Shown here in pieces: positions 1-5,667 of a stretch of DNA of 12,037 nucleotides. The DNA comes from CAMDWQ01 sp964543965 (GTDB lineage Bacteria > Omnitrophota > Gorgyraeia > 2-02-FULL-51-18). The first letter of the stretch is position 1, and each line of letters opens with the position of its first letter. The notes under the pieces were generated by a model. That model saw only the letters and a list, made by a program, of their open reading frames with translations, had not been told where the DNA came from and did not search any database. The stretch is taken from positions 1 through 12,037 of the forward strand of contig CAZJAX010000055.1 of NCBI GenBank assembly GCA_964543965.1, given 5' to 3'. The position numbers were made by a program, and so were the translations under genes.

Positions 1-1
1 C

Positions 2-622
2 CGCGTTCTCGTGTCTGTGGGCCGCGTGCCTAACTGCGCCGACCTTGGTTTGCAGAGCACCAAAGTCCTCCGCGACGACAAAGGTTTTATCAGGACCAAT
101 GCCCAGCAGCAGACGGCTGATCCCGATATTTATGCGATCGGCGACGTGGTCGGCGGGCTCATGCTCGCGCACAAAGCATCCAAAGAGGCCCGCGTTGCCA
201 TCGACGCTATTTTTGGCGAATCAACGGCGTTTGAAAATGTGACCATACCGGCCGTGGTCTTTACGGATCCCGAAGTCGCCTGGTGCGGGCTGACGGAGAA
301 TGAGGCGCGCGACAAGGGCATAGAAGTCAAAGTTTCCAAATTTATGTGGGGCGCTTCTGGCCGAGCTTTGGCCAACGACAAGGCAGAGGGCGTCACGAAG
401 CTCATCATCGACCCGGAGACCGAAAGAATTCTCGGTGTGGGGATGGTGGGCGCCGGCGCGGGAGAATTGATCGGTGAAGGCGTCCTGGCTATCGAGATGG
501 GCGCCACGGCCGGCGATTTAGCTGCGGCCGTGCACCCGCACCCGACGCTTTCCGAAACGCTGATGGAAGCTGCCGAAGCTTTTTACGGCCACGCGACGCA
601 CATCTACTCTCCGAGGAAGTAG
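2..622 (+). CDS. lpdA: Dihydrolipoyl dehydrogenase (E3), C-terminal part, 5' end cut by the window
   Basis: E3 is the FAD- and NAD-dependent cytoplasmic enzyme that reoxidises lipoyl groups of 2-oxoacid dehydrogenase complexes or the glycine cleavage system. The reading frame is open from base 2 (reading RVLVSVGRVPN), so the gene starts upstream and the CxxxxC redox site is outside the window. Visible family signatures are the SVGRVPN strand, the FAD-binding stretch IYAIGDVVGGLMLAHKA with the AIGD motif, and the C-terminal dimerisation domain ending in HPHPTLSETLMEAAEAFYG. The latter matches the HxHPTxSE catalytic motif, whose second His is the E3 active-site base. There is no MerA-like C-terminal vicinal Cys pair, so mercuric reductase is unlikely. 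Only 10 bases separate the stop from the next gene, so co-transcription is likely. Which complex it serves cannot be told from this window. Confidence 0.93.
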   Translation, partial: RVLVSVGRVPNCADLGLQSTKVLRDDKGFIRTNAQQQTADPDIYAIGDVVGGLMLAHKASKEARVAIDAIFGESTAFENVTIPAVVFTDPEVAWCGLTENEARDKGIEVKVSKFMWGASGRALANDKAEGVTKLIIDPETERILGVGMVGAGAGELIGEGVLAIEMGATAGDLAAAVHPHPTLSETLMEAAEAFYGHATHIYSPRK

Positions 623-632
623 TCCCGAGGCG

Positions 633-2132
633 ATGGATCACGCCCAGCCCTCCAATTCCAAACCGATGACGAGGGCGGGCGGAGCCAATCCATTCGCGCC
701 GCGAAGCTACGGTGAGCTTCAAAAGATCACCGACCGCGTTTACATCTACCGGAACATCACCAATTCTTCTTTCGTGATCGGCGACCGAGGGGTTGCCGTG
801 ATCGATACTCAGGTAAATCACCCCACCGCCGTGCAGGTTCTGAAAGCCGTTCGCTCGGTCACCGACAAGCCTATTACCCACGTGATCAATACGCATTATC
901 ACTGGGATCACACCAACGGCAACCAGCTTTTCAAGAACGAGGGCGCCGTCATCATATCCTCGAAGCTGACTCGGGAGTTCATGCAGGTCCGAGCGGCCCG
1001 CCAGAAAGAGTTCTTGTCAGGCAGGGGATTCGAACTGGGCAATGACCCGCTGCTTCCGGAAGAAGTATTTGAAGGAGAGCGCACGGTGGACCTGGGCGGC
1101 GTATCTTTAAGGCTTTTTTTTGCAGGGCGCGCGGAAAGCGACGATGCGACGGCAGTGCATGTGGCTCAGGATGAGGTTTTGATGGCCGGGGATACGATCA
1201 TGACCGGCAGCTTTCCGATCTTCGGACAGCCGTGTTGGGACGAGGGGCTGCAGGACCGCCAATGGATCGATACCATCGGCGCTCTGATGGCGCTCAAACC
1301 GCTTCACATCGTTCCGGGCCATGGCCCCATGGCCGGCCGGGCGGAAGTGGATCTTCTCCTGCGCATCGAAGAGTATTTCCTTGCAGAGGTGGGCCGTTCT
1401 GTTTCTGCCGGCATGGATCTCGGCGCTACGATCAGGAGCGTTGAGGCAGGTCTGCCGGACTGGATCAAAAAAATACCCTTAGTTTGGGGGACACCCCGCT
1501 ATGCAATCCTCCGCGTCTGGCGCGGCCTGACCCGTAAAGCCGGGGATCCTCAGCCCGGCTGGCAGCAATTCAAGCCTTCTGCGATTCCGGAGGCTAAGGA
1601 TGTGCAGATCGCGCAAAAGATGAAGGGAAATGAAACAGGAGAGGATCTGCTTGCGATGGCTTCCGAGGCCTCCGAGGGGGGAGACGCTGCGCTGCGGATC
1701 GCGGTTTTAAAGAAGGGGGCGGAGAAGTTTCCGAGCTCTCCGGAAATACTTGCGGCTTTGGCCGACGCGCTCATCGAAACGTCACGCCGCGAAGATTCAG
1801 TGCTTGAGAAGGGTGATTTTTTCAGCGCTGCCCGCAAGGCCTGGGACAGGGCGCTTGAAATAAATCCTGTTCATGCGGGGTCGCTGCTCGGAAAAGGCCG
1901 GTATCTGACGATGATGGCGTATCGCGGGGGCGAGGACCCTAAGAGCGGGATGGATCTTTTGGAAAAAGTTTCAGCGCTCAAGCCTTCTGCCGCGCTCGCG
2001 GCTGAAGCGGAGTTTTACCTGGGTATCGGCTACCGCCGTCTTGGCGACGAAGAGAAGGCTCGCCGGCAGTTCAGCCGTTCTCTAGAGCTCAACAGCGCGT
2101 TCATGCCCGCTGTGCTTGCGAGCCAGGCATGA
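633..2132 (+). CDS. Metallo-beta-lactamase-fold hydrolase with C-terminal TPR region
   Basis: A 499-residue protein. Residues about 28-240 form an MBL-fold domain: NSSFVIGDRGVAVIDTQ leads into the metal motif THYHWDH (H88, H90, D92, H93), then AGDT (D187) and VPGHGP (H230). The position that normally holds the third zinc-site His (GxxHT) reads GRAES, with E168 in place of His. Residues about 240-335 are helical and unassigned. Residues about 335-499 look TPR-like, for example ARKAWDRALEINP and KARRQFSRSLELN. No signal peptide is evident, so it is probably cytoplasmic. The substrate is unknown; the family includes thioesterases, alkylsulfatases and quinoprotein-associated hydrolases. The start at 633 has GAGG only two bases upstream, so the in-frame ATG at 666 is an alternative. 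The stop overlaps the next start (ATGA), implying translational coupling. Confidence 0.85.
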   Translation: MDHAQPSNSKPMTRAGGANPFAPRSYGELQKITDRVYIYRNITNSSFVIGDRGVAVIDTQVNHPTAVQVLKAVRSVTDKPITHVINTHYHWDHTNGNQLFKNEGAVIISSKLTREFMQVRAARQKEFLSGRGFELGNDPLLPEEVFEGERTVDLGGVSLRLFFAGRAESDDATAVHVAQDEVLMAGDTIMTGSFPIFGQPCWDEGLQDRQWIDTIGALMALKPLHIVPGHGPMAGRAEVDLLLRIEEYFLAEVGRSVSAGMDLGATIRSVEAGLPDWIKKIPLVWGTPRYAILRVWRGLTRKAGDPQPGWQQFKPSAIPEAKDVQIAQKMKGNETGEDLLAMASEASEGGDAALRIAVLKKGAEKFPSSPEILAALADALIETSRREDSVLEKGDFFSAARKAWDRALEINPVHAGSLLGKGRYLTMMAYRGGEDPKSGMDLLEKVSALKPSAALAAEAEFYLGIGYRRLGDEEKARRQFSRSLELNSAFMPAVLASQA

Positions 2133-2785
2133 AAATGCGGCCGTCTCTTTTGAAACCGCTTCTGACGGCGCTCGTCCTGCTTTTTTGTGTCGGAAGCGTG
2201 CAGGCCGGACGCCTCCTCCTCCCGAAGATGCAGCCGGTCAAAGTCGAGGCCAAATATCTGCACCGCTCTCATGGCAGCCCGAGAGCCCCTCTTTGGATCA
2301 TTGAATACCTGGATTTCCAGTGCAGCAGCTGCCGGGATGCCGTAAAGGTGATGGATGAATATATCGCCAAATATCCGAAAGATATTTACCTGCAGCAGCG
2401 GTATTACCCTCTTCTGAAAAGCCACCTTTACGCGCTGAAGAGCGCGATCTATTCCGAGTGCGCTGCGCGGCAGAAGAAGTTCTGGGGGTTTACGGAGCAG
2501 ATCTTTGAGTGGCAGTCCCGCTGGAACCGATCCGAGGATCCCGATGCCGTATTTCTCGAGGCCGCCAAAAAGAGAGGCTTAGACGTCCAGGCGCTTGGCG
2601 CCTGCGTGCAGGACCCGGCGGTCAAGGCTGAGGTTCTTGCCGAGCGGGAAGAAGCGCTTGGCCTCGGACTGCGCATGACCCCCACCTTTTTTATGAACGG
2701 TGAAAAGATCGAGAGTCTTCCCGCGATGCGTGCTGCGCTGGACGATTATTTCAGAAAAAAGTATCCACGGAGACATAAGGCATGA
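2129..2785 (+). CDS. DsbA-like secreted thiol:disulfide oxidoreductase (thioredoxin fold)
   Basis: A 218-residue predicted periplasmic protein. A basic N-terminus and a hydrophobic core (residues 10-24) end in SVQA, consistent with signal peptidase I cleavage after A26. C20 lies inside the hydrophobic core but is preceded by Phe, so it is a poor lipobox. The thioredoxin-fold motif FQCSSC has C65 and C68, and the cis-Pro loop is MTPTFFMNG with P185. Between them is a helical insertion, as in the DSBA/Thioredoxin_4 group. Two further cysteines (C111, C159) could form a structural disulfide. The start codon overlaps the upstream stop by ATGA, and the downstream MauE-like gene is joined in the same way. 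The expected role is oxidising or isomerising disulfides in exported proteins; the client is unknown. Confidence 0.87.
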   Translation: MKMRPSLLKPLLTALVLLFCVGSVQAGRLLLPKMQPVKVEAKYLHRSHGSPRAPLWIIEYLDFQCSSCRDAVKVMDEYIAKYPKDIYLQQRYYPLLKSHLYALKSAIYSECAARQKKFWGFTEQIFEWQSRWNRSEDPDAVFLEAAKKRGLDVQALGACVQDPAVKAEVLAEREEALGLGLRMTPTFFMNGEKIESLPAMRAALDDYFRKKYPRRHKA

Positions 2786-3237
2786 AAGCGACGGCCTGGA
2801 TCTTTCTGTTTCTTCGGTTGGCCATCGGGGGGCTTTTTATTTTTTCCGGCTATTCGAAGCTGATGGGTTCATCGGCAAATTTTACCGGCGTCATCCTGAC
2901 TTATCAGATCGTGGACGCGCGCACCGCTGCGCTCGCAGCCGCTGTGCTTCCGTGGACGCAGTTCATCGCGGGTGTTTTTTTTGTGCTGGGTCTCTGGCTC
3001 AAACCCTCGATGTACGTGCTGTGGGCTCATAATGCAATTTTCACCGCCGCTATCGCGTCCACGCTCATACGCGGCATTGCGCTGGCGGATTGCGGATGTT
3101 TTGGCGAGGCCGGGCATGCGATACCGGTGCAGGCGACGCTGGCGCTGGATGTGATGATCTTTCTGATCTTTTGCTGGATGAATATGAGGAGCGCGGAGTC
3201 GAAGGCGACCGCCCTCGACCGGGTTTTAAAAGCTTAG
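2782..3237 (+). CDS. MauE/DoxX-like integral membrane protein
   Basis: A 151-residue protein with about four hydrophobic segments (roughly residues 5-24, 47-70, 76-98 and 117-135). It opens with the DoxX/MauE-type pattern LRLAIGGLFIFSGYSKL and carries the MauE-group motif DCGCFG at residues 103-108 (C104, C106). MauE was described as needed, with the thioredoxin-like MauD, for disulfide-rich methylamine dehydrogenase maturation. Related DoxX-like proteins occur in several redox and metallophore operons, including bufferin operons (BufD). It overlaps the DsbA-like gene by ATGA, so the two are probably translated together and may act as a membrane redox pair. No mau structural genes are visible, so a methylamine role is not supported. 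Its 3' end overlaps the convergent anti-sigma gene by 12 bases. Confidence 0.82.
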   Translation: MKATAWIFLFLRLAIGGLFIFSGYSKLMGSSANFTGVILTYQIVDARTAALAAAVLPWTQFIAGVFFVLGLWLKPSMYVLWAHNAIFTAAIASTLIRGIALADCGCFGEAGHAIPVQATLALDVMIFLIFCWMNMRSAESKATALDRVLKA

Positions 3238-4005
3238 AAGTTTCATCGGGCCGGTTGGAAGCGGCGCCCCGCCTTCCGGTTCGATGGTGACCGCAAATTT
3301 ATCGAAGTTTTTGATCTCTCCCATGGGACGGATATCTAAATGCGCTTTTCCGTTCTCGTCCACGGTAAAAGTCCCTCCCGGTACCGGCGTGCTTCCGGTG
3401 ATCGCCCAAAACTCATAGACTTTTCCGGCTTCTGTTTTCGAAAGACCTTCTACGGTCAGGCATCCGCCGCAGGCATTCGGATTCCAGTAGAGCTTGGCCA
3501 GGATCTTTTCTCCGGTCACCGGATCCTTGAATTCGATGATCTTGACCTCGGGATCCTTGAGAAGCTCCAGCATTCCGGCATCATGAAGAGGCGCGGCAGG
3601 CGGGGCCGGCACAGCGACAGACGCCGCGGCGGGCAGAGCCCCCGGAGACGCCGCCGGAGCGGGGAGCCAAACAGGCTGTGTCACCCAAAGCACCAATCCC
3701 GTGGCGATCAAGCTGACACCCGCGAAGATAGGCACCAGAAGGGGCGATGTTTTTGCCGCTACAGGCGTGGGGACGGCAAGGGGGTCTTCGATTTTCTGCA
3801 TCAACACCTCTTTGAGCTGCGCCGGAGGCAGGATGACCGGAAGCGAAGCGGGCATAGCGCTCAAAAGAGACTCGGTCTGGCTTAAAACGGCCTGGCACTC
3901 TGCGCAATTCGTCTGCAGGTGAGCCTGGAACGCGAGCAGATCCTCGCCGTCCAGCGCTCCCATCGCATGAATTTCGGCCATTTCAAGCCATTGTTCGTGG
4001 TTCAT
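3226..4005 (-). CDS. RskA-like transmembrane anti-sigma factor
   Basis: A 259-residue protein. The N-terminal cytoplasmic zinc-binding anti-sigma (ZAS-like) region has H13 in EIHAMGALDGED and then H29, C34 and C37. The His-to-Cys spacing is one residue longer than the usual Hx3Cx2C. Residues 89-108 form one transmembrane helix, followed by a Pro/Ala-rich linker (110-140) and a C-terminal domain (about 145-259) resembling RskA_C, with KVYEFWAITG, GGTFTVDENGKAHL and FAVTIEPEGG. The protein should hold its partner sigma at the membrane and release it on a signal. The predicted periplasmic domain contains a CGGC pair (C179, C182), which I do not expect in a standard RskA domain. The start overlaps the sigma stop (ATGA on the minus strand), typical of a coupled sigma/anti-sigma pair. 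Confidence 0.88.
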   Translation of the reverse strand: MNHEQWLEMAEIHAMGALDGEDLLAFQAHLQTNCAECQAVLSQTESLLSAMPASLPVILPPAQLKEVLMQKIEDPLAVPTPVAAKTSPLLVPIFAGVSLIATGLVLWVTQPVWLPAPAASPGALPAAASVAVPAPPAAPLHDAGMLELLKDPEVKIIEFKDPVTGEKILAKLYWNPNACGGCLTVEGLSKTEAGKVYEFWAITGSTPVPGGTFTVDENGKAHLDIRPMGEIKNFDKFAVTIEPEGGAPLPTGPMKLLSF

Positions 4006-4580
4006 GATTGCCGTACCTTCTTTTTATCCATGATCTCTTTAAGCTTTTTCAATCCGTCGCGCAGGCGCGTTTTGACGGTTCCGAGCGGCAGTTCCAATTT
4101 CTGGGCGATCTCTGACTGCGTCAAGCCTTCGAAGTAAGCCAGCTCCAGCGCCTCGCGTTGAATAGGCGAAAGCCCTGCTAATTCGCCGGCCAAAAAAGAT
4201 CGGTCATCCCGCGAATGGATCTCATTCTGCCCGGTCGAATCCGCGAACAGCGAGTCATCCGGCATACCGTCCAGAGGCTCGATCCCTTGAGGGATCCGCT
4301 GTCTGGAGCGCAGGCGGTCGATCGCGCGGCTCCGGGCGATCGTGATGACCCATGCCTGGGGATTGCCCCGAGACGAGTTAAAATTTGCAGCCTTTTCCCA
4401 AACATAGTAAAATACATCCTGCAAAATTTCCTCAGCATCCGGCTTCGATCTCAGGATGCGGAAAATAAGCGTAAAGGCGAGCGGCGAAAGAAGATCGTAA
4501 AATCGCCCAAAAGCCTCTTTATCTTTAAGTACGATTTTTTTGATCAGCTGGATTGGGTCGTTTTCGGGGGTTTCAGCCAT
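4002..4580 (-). CDS. ECF-family RNA polymerase sigma factor, SigK-like by its partner
   Basis: A 192-residue two-domain sigma-70 family factor. Region 2 (about residues 20-93) includes DAEEILQDVFYYVWEKA, the core-binding helix, and PQAWVITIARSRAIDRLRSR, the -10 recognition helix. A linker of about 40 residues follows. Region 4 (about 133-186) includes LSPIQREALELAYFEGLTQ and an HTH ending LELPLGTVKTRLRDGLKKLK for -35 recognition. It contains no cysteine, so it lacks any intrinsic thiol switch like that described for mycobacterial SigK. It is coupled by ATGA to the RskA-like anti-sigma gene. No Shine-Dalgarno precedes the ATG and a sigma-70-like promoter abuts it (see 4587-4616). The target regulon is unknown; the divergent yceI-bufA genes are the obvious candidates. 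Confidence 0.93.
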   Translation of the reverse strand: MAETPENDPIQLIKKIVLKDKEAFGRFYDLLSPLAFTLIFRILRSKPDAEEILQDVFYYVWEKAANFNSSRGNPQAWVITIARSRAIDRLRSRQRIPQGIEPLDGMPDDSLFADSTGQNEIHSRDDRSFLAGELAGLSPIQREALELAYFEGLTQSEIAQKLELPLGTVKTRLRDGLKKLKEIMDKKKVRQS

Positions 4581-4586
4581 AAAGGG

Positions 4587-4616
4587 TTTATATCACAAAA
4601 ACCCATACCGTGGCAA
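4587..4616 (-). promoter_or_regulatory. Predicted housekeeping promoter for the ECF sigma gene, possibly leaderless
   Basis: Read on the minus strand, TTGCCA (4616-4611) and TATAAA (4592-4587) are separated by 18 bases. Each box differs from the sigma-70 consensus at one position. Only six bases (4586-4581) lie between the -10 box and the ATG at 4580, so transcription would begin at or within a base or two of the start codon. No Shine-Dalgarno is present. The boxes are visible; promoter activity and the start site are inferred. Confidence 0.5.
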
Positions 4617-4664
4617 TTACCCAAAAAATTCGACCAATCCGGCCGACGGGATTCACCGTAAAGC

Positions 4665-4673
4665 TGGTATAAG
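4665..4673 (+). promoter_or_regulatory. Candidate extended -10 element upstream of yceI
   Basis: TGGTATAAG fits a TGn plus TATAAG extended -10 pattern and would give a leader of about 27 bases carrying the yceI Shine-Dalgarno. No convincing -35 box lies 16-18 bases upstream, and I could not identify a clear ECF-type bipartite site. Weak evidence. Confidence 0.3.
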
Positions 4674-4706
4674 CGTACGAATCACGAACGAAGAATCGGA
4701 GGATAT

Positions 4707-5291
4707 ATGCGTTTGCAATGGCTGGCAATCTCGGCTCTATTTACCATCATCACAGCGCCTGCTGTTTGGGCGGAAACCTACCAGGTCGACAAAGATCACA
4801 CCAGCGTCACTTTTAAGGTGCGCCACATCTTCTCCAATACCCAAGGCACGTTCAAGGATTTTCAGGGTACGATGCAGTTTGATCCGGAAAAGCCCGAGAC
4901 CTGGAGCGCTAGCGGAACTATTGAGGCCGCCAGCATCGATACCAACGTTCCTGAGCGTGACAAGCACCTGCGATCCAAGGACTTTTTCGACACCGAGCAA
5001 TTTCCCCAGATCTCTTTTAAGACGACTAAAGTCATCGAGGCTTCTAAGGAGCGCGCAAAAGTCGAGGGTCTTTTGACCCTGCACGGGGTGGAAAAGCCCA
5101 TCGTGCTGGACGTTGAGATCCACGGCGTCGGGACCGATCCCTGGGGCAACGTGCGTGCGGCCATGACCGCAACGACGAAGATCAACCGCAAAGACTTCGG
5201 CATCGTTTATAACCAAGTTCTTGATAAGGGCCAGCTCATGCTCGGTGAAGATGTGTCGATTACGATCGAGCTTGAGGGGATCAAGGTATAA
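4707..5291 (+). CDS. yceI: YceI-family periplasmic lipid-binding-type protein
   Basis: A 194-residue protein with a signal peptide (residues 1-22, cleavage after VWA) and one YceI domain. Family features are the opening ETYQVDKDHTSVTFKVRH, the SGTIEAASIDTNVPERDKHLRSKDFFD stretch, FPQISFKTTKV, the turn GVEKPIVLDVEIHG and NRKDFGIVYN. YceI proteins are lipocalin-like beta-barrels that bind isoprenoid chains such as quinones. They are often induced by stress, but their physiological role is poorly defined. The start at 4707 is preceded by GGAGG (4698-4702) at a short spacing. The gene is divergent from the ECF sigma gene across 126 bases and lies 52 bases before the bufferin-like gene with no terminator between them, so co-transcription with bufA is plausible. 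It has no cysteine. Confidence 0.93.
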   Translation: MRLQWLAISALFTIITAPAVWAETYQVDKDHTSVTFKVRHIFSNTQGTFKDFQGTMQFDPEKPETWSASGTIEAASIDTNVPERDKHLRSKDFFDTEQFPQISFKTTKVIEASKERAKVEGLLTLHGVEKPIVLDVEIHGVGTDPWGNVRAAMTATTKINRKDFGIVYNQVLDKGQLMLGEDVSITIELEGIKV

Positions 5292-5330
5292 CATTATCAA
5301 GAGTGCAGGCAGTGCGTCGTATAAACCAAC

Positions 5331-5336
5331 AGGAGG
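5331..5336 (+). promoter_or_regulatory. Strong Shine-Dalgarno of bufA
   Basis: AGGAGG lies seven bases before the ATG at 5344 and fixes that start. It is the strongest ribosome binding site in the window, consistent with high expression of a precursor peptide. Confidence 0.85.
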
Positions 5337-5343
5337 AGTATAG

Positions 5344-5607
5344 ATGAACAGCAGCAAAAAAAATAAAATGATCGCCGCTTCCGTCGCCGGACTTATCGCG
5401 ATGGGAACCATGGGTGTGGCTATTGCCCACGCCGAAGGTGGCGCGCTTGTTCCTTGCTACGGCATCAATGCCTGCAAGGGCGCCGGAGATTGCGGCGGCA
5501 AAGGTCACGCTTGCGCCGGTAAGAACGCCTGCAAGGGCGCCGGAGTCGTCAACGTGCCCGCAGACGCCTGCACGAAGATCGCCGGTGGAAAGCTGACGGC
5601 GGAATAA
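5344..5607 (+). CDS. bufA: Bufferin-type (BufA2-like) secreted Cys-rich RiPP precursor
   Basis: An 87-residue peptide. Residues 1-30 form a Sec signal peptide (basic NSSKKNK, hydrophobic core, AHA before E31). The mature part has six cysteines (C38, C44, C50, C57, C63, C76) in a Gly/Ala/Lys-rich context: CYGINACKGAG and CAGKNACKGAG. This matches the NACKG pattern I associate with the BufA2 group of bufferins. Those precursors are made with a signal peptide, have Cys residues modified by an MNIO enzyme with its partner (thiooxazole formation is described for bufferins), and are exported to sequester copper or other metals. The MNIO-partner gene directly downstream supports this strongly. C38, C57 and C76 are exactly 19 residues apart. 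The modification state and metal are not visible from sequence. A terminator follows 14 bases after the stop. Confidence 0.85.
   Translation: MNSSKKNKMIAASVAGLIAMGTMGVAIAHAEGGALVPCYGINACKGAGDCGGKGHACAGKNACKGAGVVNVPADACTKIAGGKLTAE
5467..5545 (+). repeat. Direct repeat inside bufA encoding NACKGAG twice
   Basis: A 22-base unit at 5467-5488 recurs at 5524-5545 with one silent difference (AAT versus AAC); 19 consecutive bases are identical. The offset is 57 bases, or 19 codons, so the reading frame is kept. This indicates internal duplication of a Cys-bearing module in the precursor. Confidence 0.9.
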
Positions 5608-5621
5608 GAAGCAAAGAAGGG

Positions 5622-5663
5622 GCATTGCCGGAAGCCTTGAGGGCTTCCGGCAATGCTTTTTTT
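5622..5663 (+). terminator. Intrinsic terminator between bufA and the maturase gene
   Basis: Arms 5622-5636 (GCATTGCCGGAAGCC) and 5642-5656 are perfectly complementary over 15 base pairs around the loop TTGAG, followed at once by seven Ts (5657-5663). This is a textbook Rho-independent terminator. It lies between precursor and maturase, so it probably limits rather than abolishes downstream expression unless the maturase has its own promoter. The longest open frame of the maturase would start at 5653, inside the second arm. Confidence 0.92.
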
Positions 5664-5667
5664 GTCG

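Noticed and set aside
489..911. Long minus-strand open frame opposite the lpdA/MBL junction
   Set aside because: It lies antisense to two well-supported genes, has no recognisable domain, and is explained by the GC-rich codon use of the sense frames.
1114..1121. Run of eight Ts in the MBL gene as a possible programmed slippage or sequencing error site
   Set aside because: The reading frame and MBL motifs are continuous on both sides (LFFAG then D187 and H230). A similar T8 run in the MauE-like gene is also in frame.
2186..2190. C20 of the DsbA-like protein as a lipoprotein lipobox
   Set aside because: The residue before the Cys is Phe, which does not fit a lipobox, and a good signal peptidase I site (VQA) follows at residue 26.
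2782..3237. Methylamine utilisation cluster based on the MauE-like protein
   Set aside because: No methylamine dehydrogenase subunits, MauG or amicyanin are present; only the membrane family is supported.
5288..5325. ECF-type promoter directly upstream of bufA (AAC-like and CGTC-like elements)
   Set aside because: The AAC-to-CGTC spacing is too long for a canonical ECF promoter and the -35 half is poor. TATAAA at 5320-5325 has no matching -35 box.
4737..5411. A 224-codon minus-strand frame opposite yceI
   Set aside because: The plus-strand YceI domain and signal peptide are unambiguous; the antisense product has no recognisable motif.
5653..5667. Five-residue N-terminal extension MLFLS of the maturase from the upstream ATG
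   Set aside because: This ATG lies inside the second arm of a perfect terminator stem, its codons are mostly the T tract, and the MNIO domain does not need them. ATG 5668 is a better choice, though unproven.
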